Origin: JAWVFM01 sp963843315
GTDB taxonomy: Bacteria; Actinomycetota; Thermoleophilia; Solirubrobacterales; 70-9
Reading direction: 5' to 3'
Length of the DNA: 64,000 nucleotides
Assembly (NCBI GenBank): GCA_963843315.1
Contig: CAWJJU010000004.1
Location: 146,494 to 210,493, forward strand
Shown here: positions 17,080-25,698 of the stretch, piece by piece
Numbering within the stretch: the first letter of the stretch is position 1
Layout: each line of letters opens with the position of its first letter
Notes under the pieces: model-generated
The model's database searches: none
What the model saw: the letters and a program-made list of their open reading frames with translations, nothing else
Told to the model about the DNA's origin: nothing
Translations under genes and position numbers: made by a program

Positions 17080-18360
17080 CTAAGCGACCGTCGGACGGTG
17101 AACGCCGGTGGGATCCTCGCGCTGGATCCCGTCGTCGCCCAGCTGGAACGCGTCGTGGAGGGCACGAACGGCTCCGGCCACCTGGTCGGCTCCGATGACG
17201 CAGGAGATCTTGATCGGCGACGTGGTGATCATCTCGATGTTCACGCCCTGCTCGCCGAGCACCGTGAAGACCTTGGCGGCGACGCCGGGGTGGCTGCGCA
17301 TGCCGGCGCCGACGATGGAGACCTTGCCGACACGCTCGTCGGTCGACACCTCCTGGGCGACGCCCAGGTTGCGCAGCGACTCGACCGCGCCTCGCAGGTC
17401 GTCGTGAGAGACGGTGAACGAGAGGTCGGCCCGGTCGCCCGCGGCGATGGGCTCGTTCTGGATGATCATGTCCACGTTCACGTTCGCGTCGGCGAGCGCG
17501 GAGAAGATCCGCCCCGCCACGCCTGGCTCGTCGCTGACGCCCATTAGCGTCACGCGGGCCTCCTCGGCGTGGGTCACGGCTGTCACCAGTGGTCGTTCCA
17601 TCGTGTCCTGTTCTCCGAGCACGAGGGTACCGGCGCCGTCCTCGAAAGAGCTTCGGCAATGGATGCGGATCCCGTGGTTTCGCGCGTACTCCACCGACCG
17701 CAGCTGCAACACGCCGGCTCCAGAGGCGGACATCTCGAGCATCTCCTCGAAGGAGACGAGCGGCAGCTTGCGCGCCCCGGGGACGATGCGGGGGTCGGCG
17801 CTGAAGACGCCGGCGACGTCGGTGTAGATCTCGCACGTGGGCGCGCCGAGCGCGGCGGCCAAGGCGACCGCCGTGGTGTCGGAGCCGCCGCGGCCGAGCG
17901 TCGTGACGTCGTGGCTCTCGGTCGACACGCCCTGGAAGCCGGCCACCAGCACCACCTGGTCGAGCTCGAGCGCCTCGCGGATGCGGTCGGCGCGCACGTC
18001 GATGATCCTCGCCTTGGTGTGCGAGGAGTCGGTGACGATCCCCGCCTGGGACCCCGTGAGCGAGATCGCGCGGTGCCCGAGGTCGTTGATCGCCATCGCG
18101 CACAGGGCGCAGGAGATGCGCTCGCCCACCGAGAGGAGCATGTCCATCTCGCGCGGGTCGGGGCGCTCGGAGACCTCGGTCGCCATCGCCAGGAGCTCGT
18201 CGGTGGTCTTCCCGCGCGCCGACAGAACGGCGACCACGCGCAGGCCGCTTTCGCGCGCGGCGACGATGCGCCTGGCGGCGCGGCGGATGTCCTCCGCCCC
18301 GGCGACGGAAGTGCCGCCGAACTTCATGACCACGATCTCGCGGTCCGATGCAGCGTTCAT
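17080..18360 (-). CDS. lysC: Aspartate kinase
   Basis: 426 residues. The kinase domain begins with VMKFGGTSVAG (11-21) and continues with GRGGSDTTAVALAAAL (substrate and ATP site), FSADPRIVPGARKL near 195, and EMSASGAGVLQLRSVE. Two ACT domains follow from about residue 275 (GVSDEPGVAGRIFSAL; VGAGMRSHPGVAAKVF), where lysine and threonine usually exert feedback. It phosphorylates aspartate as the first step of the pathway. Promoter: TATCCT 10 nt before the ATG on the reverse strand, sharing two bases with the box of the divergent GH3 gene. No internal second start typical of the alpha/beta type was checked beyond the visible sequence. Confidence 0.95.
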   Translation of the reverse strand: MNAASDREIVVMKFGGTSVAGAEDIRRAARRIVAARESGLRVVAVLSARGKTTDELLAMATEVSERPDPREMDMLLSVGERISCALCAMAINDLGHRAISLTGSQAGIVTDSSHTKARIIDVRADRIREALELDQVVLVAGFQGVSTESHDVTTLGRGGSDTTAVALAAALGAPTCEIYTDVAGVFSADPRIVPGARKLPLVSFEEMLEMSASGAGVLQLRSVEYARNHGIRIHCRSSFEDGAGTLVLGEQDTMERPLVTAVTHAEEARVTLMGVSDEPGVAGRIFSALADANVNVDMIIQNEPIAAGDRADLSFTVSHDDLRGAVESLRNLGVAQEVSTDERVGKVSIVGAGMRSHPGVAAKVFTVLGEQGVNIEMITTSPIKISCVIGADQVAGAVRALHDAFQLGDDGIQREDPTGVHRPTVA

Positions 18361-18370
18361 GGGGCGCCTG

Positions 18371-18380
18371 AGGATAGCCT
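18371..18380. promoter_or_regulatory. Symmetric, two-way -10 element between lysC and the GH3 gene
   Basis: The bases AGGATAGCCT read TAGCCT forward (18375-18380, 6 nt before the GTG at 18387) and TATCCT in reverse (18376-18371, 10 nt before the lysC ATG at 18360). The two boxes share the central TA. The start codons are only 26 bases apart, so both promoters must lie here or inside the opposite gene. Confidence 0.55.
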
Positions 18381-18386
18381 CGGGGC

Positions 18387-19559
18387 GTGCGCCCCTCCCC
18401 GGAAACCGCTCGCCGGAGGCAGCTCGTGGCCCTGGGCGTGGCCGTGGCGGCCACCGTGCTCATCTGGCTGCTGCTGTTTCGCGGCGGCGAAAGCACCGAC
18501 ACAGCGGGCGGCAGGGGCGGCGCCGCCGACGCCAGGCCGCAGGTCGCGCGGGTCGAGAGCAGGCTGTCCGTGCCCGAGATGGTCGACCAGGTGATGCTCA
18601 TCGGCTTTCACGGCACGTCGGCGTCCGGCGACATCGAGAAGGAGCTGCGCGGCCACCAGGACGGAGCCGTCCTCGTCGGCGCCGGAAACTGGCCCGGCAA
18701 GAAGCCGGGGGCGCAGCTGGTCGCCAACCTCCGTGCCTCCGGGCTGGCCGGCGGCCGGGTGGCCCCATTGGTCGTCGCGCAGCAGGAGGGCGGCGACTTT
18801 CGCACGCTCCGGGACCTGCCGCCGACGACCAACGAGTTCCACATCGGCGCGTCCGGCAAACCGGCCGCCGTCGAGTCCTGGGCCCGCACCGGGGCCGGAG
18901 CGCTCCGCGCGGAGGGCTTCGACCTCGACCTCTTCCCCGTCGCCGACATCACGGGCACCGCAAGCCCCGTCGCCGAGCGTGGCTTCTCGTCGGATCCACG
19001 CGCCGTGGCCGCGTTCACCGCGGCGGCTGTGAAGGGCTGCATCGAGGCGCGCATGGCGTGCGCGCCTAGTCACTTCCCCGGCCTGGGCTCGGCCTCGCAG
19101 GACACCGACCAGGGTCCCGCGACCGTGCAATCCGACGAGCGCACCCTCGCCTCCCAGGACATCCCTCCGTTCAAGGCCGCGTTCAAGGCGAACGCTCCCG
19201 CGGTGGTCCTCTCGCTCGCCTACTACGCGGCCTATGACCCCGTGACCCCCGGGGCGCTCACCGAGGCCATCGACACCGGGCTGCTGCGCGACCAGCTCGG
19301 CTTCAAGGGGGCGGCGATCACCGACGACCTGGAGGCGGGCGCCGTGCGCGCCAACATCGGCATCGCCGAGGCCGCCGTGGAGGCGATCGTGGCCGGCGCC
19401 GACATGGTCCAGGTCAGCGACCCGGCCGACGTGCCCAGGGTCCGCGCCGCTCTCCTCGACGCCGCGGAGAGCGGCCGCATATCGAGCGGCCGCCTGGCCG
19501 ACGCCGCGGCTCGCGTCCTCGAGCTCAAGCGGCAGGTCGGGCTGCTTCGCGGCCGCTAG
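18387..19559 (+). CDS. Membrane-anchored glycoside hydrolase family 3 protein (NagZ-like)
   Basis: 390 residues. A single hydrophobic anchor is at residues 12-28 (QLVALGVAVAATVLIWLLLF) with no clear signal cleavage site. The GH3 barrel follows: VPLVVAQQEGGDF near 128, the family signature SHFPGLGSASQDTD near 225 (KHFPGHG-type motif with the first Lys and the His changed), and the nucleophile Asp in AAITDDLEAGAV near 308. Single-domain GH3 enzymes of this size cut N-acetylglucosamine from wall fragments (NagZ), but the substitutions in the signature loop make exact activity uncertain. It would act outside the membrane. The stop overlaps the convergent channel gene by 4 bases. Confidence 0.8.
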   Translation: MRPSPETARRRQLVALGVAVAATVLIWLLLFRGGESTDTAGGRGGAADARPQVARVESRLSVPEMVDQVMLIGFHGTSASGDIEKELRGHQDGAVLVGAGNWPGKKPGAQLVANLRASGLAGGRVAPLVVAQQEGGDFRTLRDLPPTTNEFHIGASGKPAAVESWARTGAGALRAEGFDLDLFPVADITGTASPVAERGFSSDPRAVAAFTAAAVKGCIEARMACAPSHFPGLGSASQDTDQGPATVQSDERTLASQDIPPFKAAFKANAPAVVLSLAYYAAYDPVTPGALTEAIDTGLLRDQLGFKGAAITDDLEAGAVRANIGIAEAAVEAIVAGADMVQVSDPADVPRVRAALLDAAESGRISSGRLADAAARVLELKRQVGLLRGR

Positions 19560-21457
19560 CTCTCGGCGAGCACGATCGCCCGGTCGCCCGGGCTCACCAC
19601 GAACCGCTCGGACTTGGGCGGGTTGACCCTGATGCCGTAGGCGCGGGACGGATCGGAGACCTCGGCCGCCACACGGATGCCCAGCGCGACCTCGCCGCGG
19701 CGTAGCGCCGACTCGCACACCGTGGCGAAGCTCACCTCCGCCCCGGCCCGAACGTAGTCGCCCAGCGGCTTGAGGTAGACCTCGGACCCCTCGGCGGCGA
19801 ACAGGTCGGCGAACAGCGGCTTCAGGTGCTTGTTCTCCGAGATCTGGGAGAGCAACAGGCTGATCAGGCGGTCGGAGACGATCATGTCGTCGACCCGGGC
19901 CACCTCGGCGAGCTCGCGATTGCGGTCGTCGAGGAGCTCCGAGACGATCGAGAACTCCGCGCCGGTGTTGTCGGCGATGTCGCGGAGGTGCAGCAGGGTT
20001 ACCAGCGTGCGCGCGTCGGCGCGTTGCCTGTCGAGCTCGTCCGAGCAGAGCACGATCACCTGGTCGAAGGAGCCCGGGTCGAGGCGCTCGAGGTAGCGGC
20101 GCTCGGTGGGGCTTCCCGCGTCGTGGCGCACCCGGGAGTGGGCGAGGTCCTCGCAGTCGCGTTCCAGGTCCGCTGCGACCCGGCCCGAGTCGGTCGCGAC
20201 CACGATCTCGGCGCCATCGCGCATGTACTGGTCGAGCTCGGCGACGACGGCCGATCCGCGCGCGTTCCAGCCCAGCACGAGCGTCCGCTCGGCGACTTGG
20301 GCTCGCGAGGGTGCATCGACGAGCGCGTCGCTGTCCGGGGCCTCCTCGCTGGGAGGCGACGACGCAAGGCGGTCCTCGTCGGCGGCGATGGCGATCAGCT
20401 GGTCGTCGCGCGCGATCCGCGTCTCCCGGGCGGGGTTCAGGGCGATGCGGGCGCCGGCGCGGAACAGGCCGATCACGCTGCAGTCCTCGAATGCGAGCAC
20501 CGCGTCGCCGAAGCTTCGCCCGGCCAGGCCGTCGGGTTCGCGGAAGTAGATCTCGTCGCCGGCGAAGTCGAGCAGCTCCGTGTACACCACCGACGCCCCC
20601 GACTCGCGCGCCGACTGCACGATCAGCCGCGAGATCGTCTCCCGCTTGTCGACCAGGATCGCCTCGTCGCCGGCCACGAGCCTCGCTGCCTCGAGGTTCG
20701 CGGGGTCCTGGATCTCGGCGACGATGTGGTAGGTGTGCTCGCGATGGCCGGCCGCCTTGGTGAGGGCGAGCACGCACTTGATCACCTCCGAATCGGGCTC
20801 CTCGGCGTCGGGGGCAAGAACGATGATCGAGCGCGCCGTCTGCGGGCTCACCAGATCGAGGTCGGCCAGGTCGATCGGGCTCCCCGACCTGCACACGACC
20901 CGCGCGTTCTTCGTGTGACCGACCTTCGCACGGATCGTGTCCTCCATGTCCGCGCGGTCCTGATCGGCGAGGATCACGATCGAGGGCTCCTTCTCCTCCG
21001 CCTTCGCCTGGTCGAGCTCGGTGAGAATGGTGTAGACGGTGTCCGACCAGCCGAGGATGAGCGTGTGGCCCGTCTCGAGCACCAGCGACCGGCCCTTGCG
21101 CAGGTCGGTCAGCTTCGAGTCCAGGCCGGTGGCGATCACGCCGATCAGCGCGCTGACGACGAACAGGCCGGCAAGCGTGACGAGGAGCATGGCCAGCAGA
21201 AACGGCCAGCGGCCCGAGTCGTTGGCGATCGTGCCGGGGTCGATTGCGTGCTCGAACGTGGTGAAGACCCCGCCGACCACGCTGTGGCGACCTCCGGTCG
21301 GGACGATCCTGAAGATGATCACGACGGCCGTGAACAGGCCGATCAGGACGAACGTTGCGAGCGCGAGGTACGCGACCAGCGCGGACGTGCCGCGCGACAT
21401 CGTGTTGTCGAACGCGTAGCGAAAGCGCTGGCCAAGCGTCGGTCGTCGGTCCCCCAT
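19556..21457 (-). CDS. CASTOR/POLLUX-like ion channel with tandem RCK/TrkA-N-type domains
   Basis: 633 residues from ATG 21457. Helices lie near residues 25-47 and 85-110, with a pore-like loop between them (GGVFTTFEHAIDPGT). The rest is cytoplasmic: two nucleotide-binding folds, starting HTLILGWSDTVYTILTEL near 135 and TLVLGWNARGSAVVAELD near 395, each followed by a small TrkA-C-like part (GRSFGDAVLAFEDCSVIGL). This order of membrane pair, then RCK-like repeats, is that of the plant nuclear-envelope channels CASTOR/POLLUX and their bacterial relatives. Ion (K+ or Ca2+) and ligand are unknown. The classic TVGYG selectivity filter is missing. Divergent from the SCP2-hydrolase gene. Confidence 0.78.
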   Translation of the reverse strand: MGDRRPTLGQRFRYAFDNTMSRGTSALVAYLALATFVLIGLFTAVVIIFRIVPTGGRHSVVGGVFTTFEHAIDPGTIANDSGRWPFLLAMLLVTLAGLFVVSALIGVIATGLDSKLTDLRKGRSLVLETGHTLILGWSDTVYTILTELDQAKAEEKEPSIVILADQDRADMEDTIRAKVGHTKNARVVCRSGSPIDLADLDLVSPQTARSIIVLAPDAEEPDSEVIKCVLALTKAAGHREHTYHIVAEIQDPANLEAARLVAGDEAILVDKRETISRLIVQSARESGASVVYTELLDFAGDEIYFREPDGLAGRSFGDAVLAFEDCSVIGLFRAGARIALNPARETRIARDDQLIAIAADEDRLASSPPSEEAPDSDALVDAPSRAQVAERTLVLGWNARGSAVVAELDQYMRDGAEIVVATDSGRVAADLERDCEDLAHSRVRHDAGSPTERRYLERLDPGSFDQVIVLCSDELDRQRADARTLVTLLHLRDIADNTGAEFSIVSELLDDRNRELAEVARVDDMIVSDRLISLLLSQISENKHLKPLFADLFAAEGSEVYLKPLGDYVRAGAEVSFATVCESALRRGEVALGIRVAAEVSDPSRAYGIRVNPPKSERFVVSPGDRAIVLAES

Positions 21458-21527
21458 GAGCAGAGGCAGCATATTTCCGCCGGCCACCGGCGGTTTGAGG
21501 CGCCGGTTCGCGGGATACTCGGTGGCC

Positions 21528-22715
21528 ATGGGCCTGGGCCTCGGACGCACCATACGCTCAGAGGCGAGTCCCGGGCCGCTCTCGGCGCTCGCAGACCGCT
21601 TTGACCCCACCTGCATCGACGTTCCGCAGGAGGGGGCCGTCGTCCGGCTGGAGGTCAGCGACGGCCGCAGCTGGGACGCGCTGCTCACGCCCGGCGGGCT
21701 CGAGCTGGCTCAGGCCGGCGACGACGTACCCGATGCCCGCCTGCGCGCCGACGAGCGGACCTGGCAGCGGATCGCCGACGACACGCGTGGCGCAATGTCC
21801 GCCTTCCGCGAGGGAAGGCTGCGGGCGCGGGGCAACCTTCACGTGGGCGTGGGCCTCCTGGCGGCCACGAGCGGCTCCGCGGAGCCCGGCCGGCTGCGCT
21901 TTGCGCGGGCTCGCACCGACCACCACGACCTCGCGTACGCGACCGCCGGCACCGGCGCTCCGGTCGTCTGCATCCACGGGCTCGGGGGCACGAAGGCCTC
22001 GTTCCTGTCGACGATCAGCGCGCTGGCGCCGCAGGGCTGCCGGGTGATCGCCGTCGACCTGCCGGGCTTCGGCGACTCGCACAAGCCGCTTACGGGTGCC
22101 TACAACGCCCCGTACTTCGCCGGCGCGGTCCTCGAGCTGCTCGACACCCTCGGGATCGATCGCGCCCACGTGGCGGGCAACAGCATGGGCGGGCGGGTCG
22201 CCATCGAGCTCGGCCTGGTTGCGCCAGAGCGGACCAGCCGGCTGGCGCTGCTGGCTCCCGCCCTGGCCTGGCTTCGCCCCCGGCAGTGGAACTGGCTGCT
22301 GCGCCTCGACCTGCCGAAGCTGGGACTGATCCAGCCGGCTCCGCGCTGGGTCGTCGAGCCGCTCGTGCGAGGGCTCGTTCCCGGCGCACAGTCGGGCTGG
22401 GCGGCCGCGGGCGTCGACGAGTTCCTGCGCTCGTTCCTCGATCGCCGGGGCCGCGTCGCCTTCTACGAGGCGGCGCGCAATATCTACATGGACGAGCCGC
22501 ACGGCGAGGAGGGCTTTTGGACCCGCCTGCGCGAGCTTTCGCCGGACACGCTCTTCGTCTGGGGCCGCCAGGACGCGCTCGTCCCGATCTCGTTCATGAG
22601 GCACGTCGAGAAGTGCCTGCCGGCCGCAAGGCATCTCGAGCTCGACTGCGGCCACGTCCCGCAGATGGAGGCGCCGCACGACACGCACGGCGCCATGCGC
22701 GCCTTCTTCGCCTAG
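21528..22715 (+). CDS. SCP2-like domain fused to an alpha/beta hydrolase
   Basis: 395 residues from the ATG at 21528, which is preceded at 8 nt by GATACT; an in-frame ATG at 21456 would overlap the divergent gene. Residues 20-115 (ADRFDP..., LLTPGGLELAQAG, GNLHVGVGLLAAT) have the pattern of a sterol-carrier-protein-2 lipid-binding domain. Residues 120-395 are a complete alpha/beta hydrolase: VVCIHGLGGTKASF (oxyanion), nucleophile elbow GNSMGG near 222, acid in WGRQDALVP near 350, and base in CGHVPQ near 378. A lipid carrier joined to an esterase suggests a hydrophobic ester as substrate; this is inference. Confidence 0.8.
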   Translation: MGLGLGRTIRSEASPGPLSALADRFDPTCIDVPQEGAVVRLEVSDGRSWDALLTPGGLELAQAGDDVPDARLRADERTWQRIADDTRGAMSAFREGRLRARGNLHVGVGLLAATSGSAEPGRLRFARARTDHHDLAYATAGTGAPVVCIHGLGGTKASFLSTISALAPQGCRVIAVDLPGFGDSHKPLTGAYNAPYFAGAVLELLDTLGIDRAHVAGNSMGGRVAIELGLVAPERTSRLALLAPALAWLRPRQWNWLLRLDLPKLGLIQPAPRWVVEPLVRGLVPGAQSGWAAAGVDEFLRSFLDRRGRVAFYEAARNIYMDEPHGEEGFWTRLRELSPDTLFVWGRQDALVPISFMRHVEKCLPAARHLELDCGHVPQMEAPHDTHGAMRAFFA

Positions 22716-22740
22716 GGATGGCCGTCGAGATGCCGGGCGG

Positions 22741-23145
22741 ATGACACCCTGCGCGTTCGCCGATCTCGCGCTCGATCTCCGGGCAGAGGCCGCCAGCGTC
22801 ACCGCGGCGCGGCACGCCGTCGTGGAGTGGGCAGGTGGCTTCGGCACCCCCACCACGGACATCGCTCTCGCTACGAGCGAGGCCGTGAGCAACGCCGTCG
22901 TCCACGCGTTCACGGGGCGCGAGCCGGGCAGGATCGGAATCCGTGGCAACCGTCGCGGCGATAGGCTGATCGTCACCGTCACCGACGACGGAATCGGGAT
23001 GACACCCAACCTCAACAGCCAGGGTCTTGGTATGGGGATCTCTCTGATCAGCAAGCTCGCCGGCGATGTCCGATTCGACTCCACCACCTGCGGCACCACC
23101 GTCTCGATGAGCTTCGGAGTCGCGAGCGGGAGTGGCGAGGCATGA
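22741..23145 (+). CDS. Anti-sigma factor-type ATP-binding kinase (RsbW-like)
   Basis: 134 residues of a single GHKL/HATPase domain. The N box SEAVSNAVVH is near residues 43-52, G1 box TDDGIGM near 82-88, and G2 box QGLGMGISLISKL near 95-107. Proteins of this size phosphorylate a STAS antagonist on serine and bind a sigma factor when the antagonist is phosphorylated. The next gene encodes that antagonist, overlapping by ATGA (23142-23145), and the third the phosphatase that reverses the reaction. No sigma factor gene is adjacent. Start chosen as the ATG 25 bases after the hydrolase stop. Confidence 0.85.
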   Translation: MTPCAFADLALDLRAEAASVTAARHAVVEWAGGFGTPTTDIALATSEAVSNAVVHAFTGREPGRIGIRGNRRGDRLIVTVTDDGIGMTPNLNSQGLGMGISLISKLAGDVRFDSTTCGTTVSMSFGVASGSGEA

Positions 23146-23513
23146 GCGGCGAATCGGCTCTGGAGCTCGAGGTCCTCGCGCAGGCCGACGGCGCCAAGGG
23201 GATCGCGAGCGTTCGGGCCGCCGGCGAGATCGACCTCGCGAGCGCCGACAGCTTCGCCGCCTCGTTCGCGTCGGAGCGCGTCGGCCAGGCGGAGGGTGTC
23301 GTGGTCGACCTGCGCGCCGTCAGCTTCATGGACTCCAGCGGGCTGCGCGTACTGCTGAGCGCGGCGCGCGACGTGCACGGCGGGTTCGCGGTCATCGTCG
23401 ACAGAGGGTCCCCCGTCGAGCGCCTGCTGGAGATCGCCCAGGTCATGGAACATCTCAGTGTCTTCCACGACGAGGGCGAGGCCATCGCGGCCGCGGCGGG
23501 AGCGTCGGGATGA
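23142..23513 (+). CDS. STAS-domain anti-sigma factor antagonist
   Basis: 123 residues: an IRAAGEIDLASADSF-like first strand and helix (seen as VRAAGEIDLASADSF) and the phosphorylation loop VVDLRAVSFMDSSGLRVLL, where the second Ser of DSSG is the expected target of the RsbW-like kinase. The C-terminal helix is followed by an Ala/Gly tail. Its start overlaps the kinase gene and its stop overlaps the phosphatase gene (ATGA at 23510-23513), a strictly coupled three-gene cassette. Unphosphorylated, it would sequester the kinase and free its partner sigma factor. Confidence 0.88.
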   Translation: MSGESALELEVLAQADGAKGIASVRAAGEIDLASADSFAASFASERVGQAEGVVVDLRAVSFMDSSGLRVLLSAARDVHGGFAVIVDRGSPVERLLEIAQVMEHLSVFHDEGEAIAAAAGASG

Positions 23514-25660
23514 GCGAGCCGGGTGGCGGCCCCGGCGCCACCCTGGACCTCGGGTCCGCCGGCGACGGACCGTTGGCCCCGCTGGTCCACGACTCCAACG
23601 ACGCCATCATCACCAAGGACCGCGACGCCATCATCCGGAGCTGGAACCCCGCCGCCGAGCGGATGTACGGCTACTCCGCCGAGGAGGCCATCGGGCAGCC
23701 GATCTCGATCATCGTCCCGCCCGACCGGGCCGGGGAGGATCGGACGATCCTGGCCCGGATCCTCGACGCCGAGCGCGTCGACCACTACGAGACGGAGCGG
23801 CTCACCAAGGACGGGCGGCTGATCATGATCTCGCTCACCGTCTCACCGGTTCGCGACGAAACCGGCGAGATCGTGGGGGCCTCCGTGATCGCGCGCGACA
23901 TCACCGACCGCCATCGCGCCGCCGACCTGGCCGTTCGCCTTCAGGAGATCACCGCGGAGCTGGCCCGGGAGCTGGATCCCGAGGTCGTTCTCGACCTCAT
24001 CCTCAACCAGATCGTGGCCGCCATGGGCGCCGCAGCGGGAGCACTCGGGCTGGTGGAGGGCGACGACATAGTCCTGGCGGGCCACGCCGGCTACTCGGCC
24101 TCGGCGATCGCGGAATGGGAGCGCTTTCCGCTTTCCGCGGACACGCCGATGGCGCGCGCGATCGGCAGCGGCAAGCCGATCTGGGAGGCCGAGGTGGCCG
24201 GGCTGAACACGGACTACCCGGGCCTGGGCGACGCCCGAGTCCGCTATCGCTCCCTCGCGGTGCTGCCGCTGGGCTCGGGACCCGACCCCTACGGGGCGAT
24301 CGCCCTCAGCTTCGACGAACGCCGGGACTTCGACGTCGAGGAGCGCGCGTTCCTGGCCGCGGCGACCCAGCAGGCCGCAAACGCACTCGAGCGCGCCAGC
24401 GCCTACGAGCTCCAGCGGATCGCCGAGCAGCGCCAGCGCCTTCTGGGCGAGGTCGGCGAGCTGCTTGCGTCCTCGCTCGACCCCGACGAGGCGCTCGGCC
24501 GCCTCGCCGAGGCGGCGGTGGAGCACATTGCGGACTGGTGCGGAATCGACCTGATCGACGAGGAGCAGAAGCTTCATAACGTCGCCGTGGCCCATGCGGA
24601 GCCGGCGTTCGTGGAGCTCGCGCGGGACTTCCAGCGACGCTATCCGGCTGACCCCGAGGCCCAGACCGGCGCGCCGAACGTGATCAGAACGGGCAGGCCC
24701 GAGCTCTACCCCGAGGTCACCGACGAGATGCTCGCCGACGCGGCGGGCGACCCCGAGCATCTGCGCCTGATGCGCGAGCTCGGAATCGCCTCGGCGATGA
24801 TCGTCCCGCTCAAGGCGCGGGGCAGGGTGATGGGCGCGATGACGCTGGTGGCCTCCGACCCCGAGCGCGGATACGACGAAACCGACGTCGAGTTCGCGCA
24901 GGATCTGGCGCGGCGTGCCGCTCTGGCGATCGACAACGCAACGCTGTTTCGGCGCGAGCACGAGGCGGCCCTCACGCTGCAACGCTCGCTGCTGCCCCGG
25001 TCGCTGCCGGAGATCGAGGGCATCGAGCTGGCTGCCCTCTACGAGCCGGCCGCTCCAGGGCTGGAGGTCGGCGGCGACTGGTACGAGGTGAGCGCGAGCG
25101 AGGGCAGGGTGTCCGTGACGATCGGCGACGTGGCCGGCCGGGGAATACGGGCGGCGGCGATCATGGGGCGGATCCGCTCGGCGCTTCGCGCCTACGTCCT
25201 CGACGGGCACGGCCCGGCGGAGGCTCTCCGGCGGCTCGACCATCTCATGCAGGAGGCGCCGGAGATGGAGATGGCGACCATCCTGCACCTGGATCTCGAT
25301 CTGGGCTCACGCACCGGCACCTATGTGAGGGCCGGACATCCGCCGGGGCTGCTTCGCAAGGCCGACGGGGAGATCGTCGAGCTGGGCGGCGGCGGGACGC
25401 CGCCGCTCGGCATCCTTCCGGACATCGAATACCGCGAGCACCGGATCGAGATCCCGCCCGGAAGCCTGCTCCTGCTCTTCACGGACGGGCTGATCGAGCG
25501 TCGCAACGAGGACCTGATCGTTGGCATGGGCCGGATCCGGGAAGCGCTCTCGACGACCCCGAGCGGCGCGCGGGCGTCCCTGGATGCGCTCGCACGCGCC
25601 TTCCGCGGCGACATGCCGGGCGACGACGTCGCCATGCTGGCGCTCGCGATGACTGCCTGA
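23510..25660 (+). CDS. PAS-GAF-GAF-SpoIIE serine phosphatase
   Basis: 716 residues. The N-terminal PAS domain (HDSNDAIITKDRDAIIRSWN to VIARDITDRHRAA, about 25-145) is followed by two GAF domains (about 155-300 and 320-480) and a PPM/SpoIIE phosphatase domain (about 500-716). The metal-binding acidic residues are seen in LEVGGDWYEV, VTIGDVAGRGI, LLFTDGLIERR and PGDDVAMLAL. It should dephosphorylate the STAS antagonist upstream in response to whatever the PAS and GAF domains sense (light, redox or small ligands; no diagnostic Cys for a bilin or flavin is obvious). No membrane segments. Third gene of the partner-switching cassette. Confidence 0.9.
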   Translation: MSEPGGGPGATLDLGSAGDGPLAPLVHDSNDAIITKDRDAIIRSWNPAAERMYGYSAEEAIGQPISIIVPPDRAGEDRTILARILDAERVDHYETERLTKDGRLIMISLTVSPVRDETGEIVGASVIARDITDRHRAADLAVRLQEITAELARELDPEVVLDLILNQIVAAMGAAAGALGLVEGDDIVLAGHAGYSASAIAEWERFPLSADTPMARAIGSGKPIWEAEVAGLNTDYPGLGDARVRYRSLAVLPLGSGPDPYGAIALSFDERRDFDVEERAFLAAATQQAANALERASAYELQRIAEQRQRLLGEVGELLASSLDPDEALGRLAEAAVEHIADWCGIDLIDEEQKLHNVAVAHAEPAFVELARDFQRRYPADPEAQTGAPNVIRTGRPELYPEVTDEMLADAAGDPEHLRLMRELGIASAMIVPLKARGRVMGAMTLVASDPERGYDETDVEFAQDLARRAALAIDNATLFRREHEAALTLQRSLLPRSLPEIEGIELAALYEPAAPGLEVGGDWYEVSASEGRVSVTIGDVAGRGIRAAAIMGRIRSALRAYVLDGHGPAEALRRLDHLMQEAPEMEMATILHLDLDLGSRTGTYVRAGHPPGLLRKADGEIVELGGGGTPPLGILPDIEYREHRIEIPPGSLLLLFTDGLIERRNEDLIVGMGRIREALSTTPSGARASLDALARAFRGDMPGDDVAMLALAMTA

Positions 25661-25698
25661 TATGGCGAGTTGTTTGGCCCCCGGTCAGGCGCGAAGTT

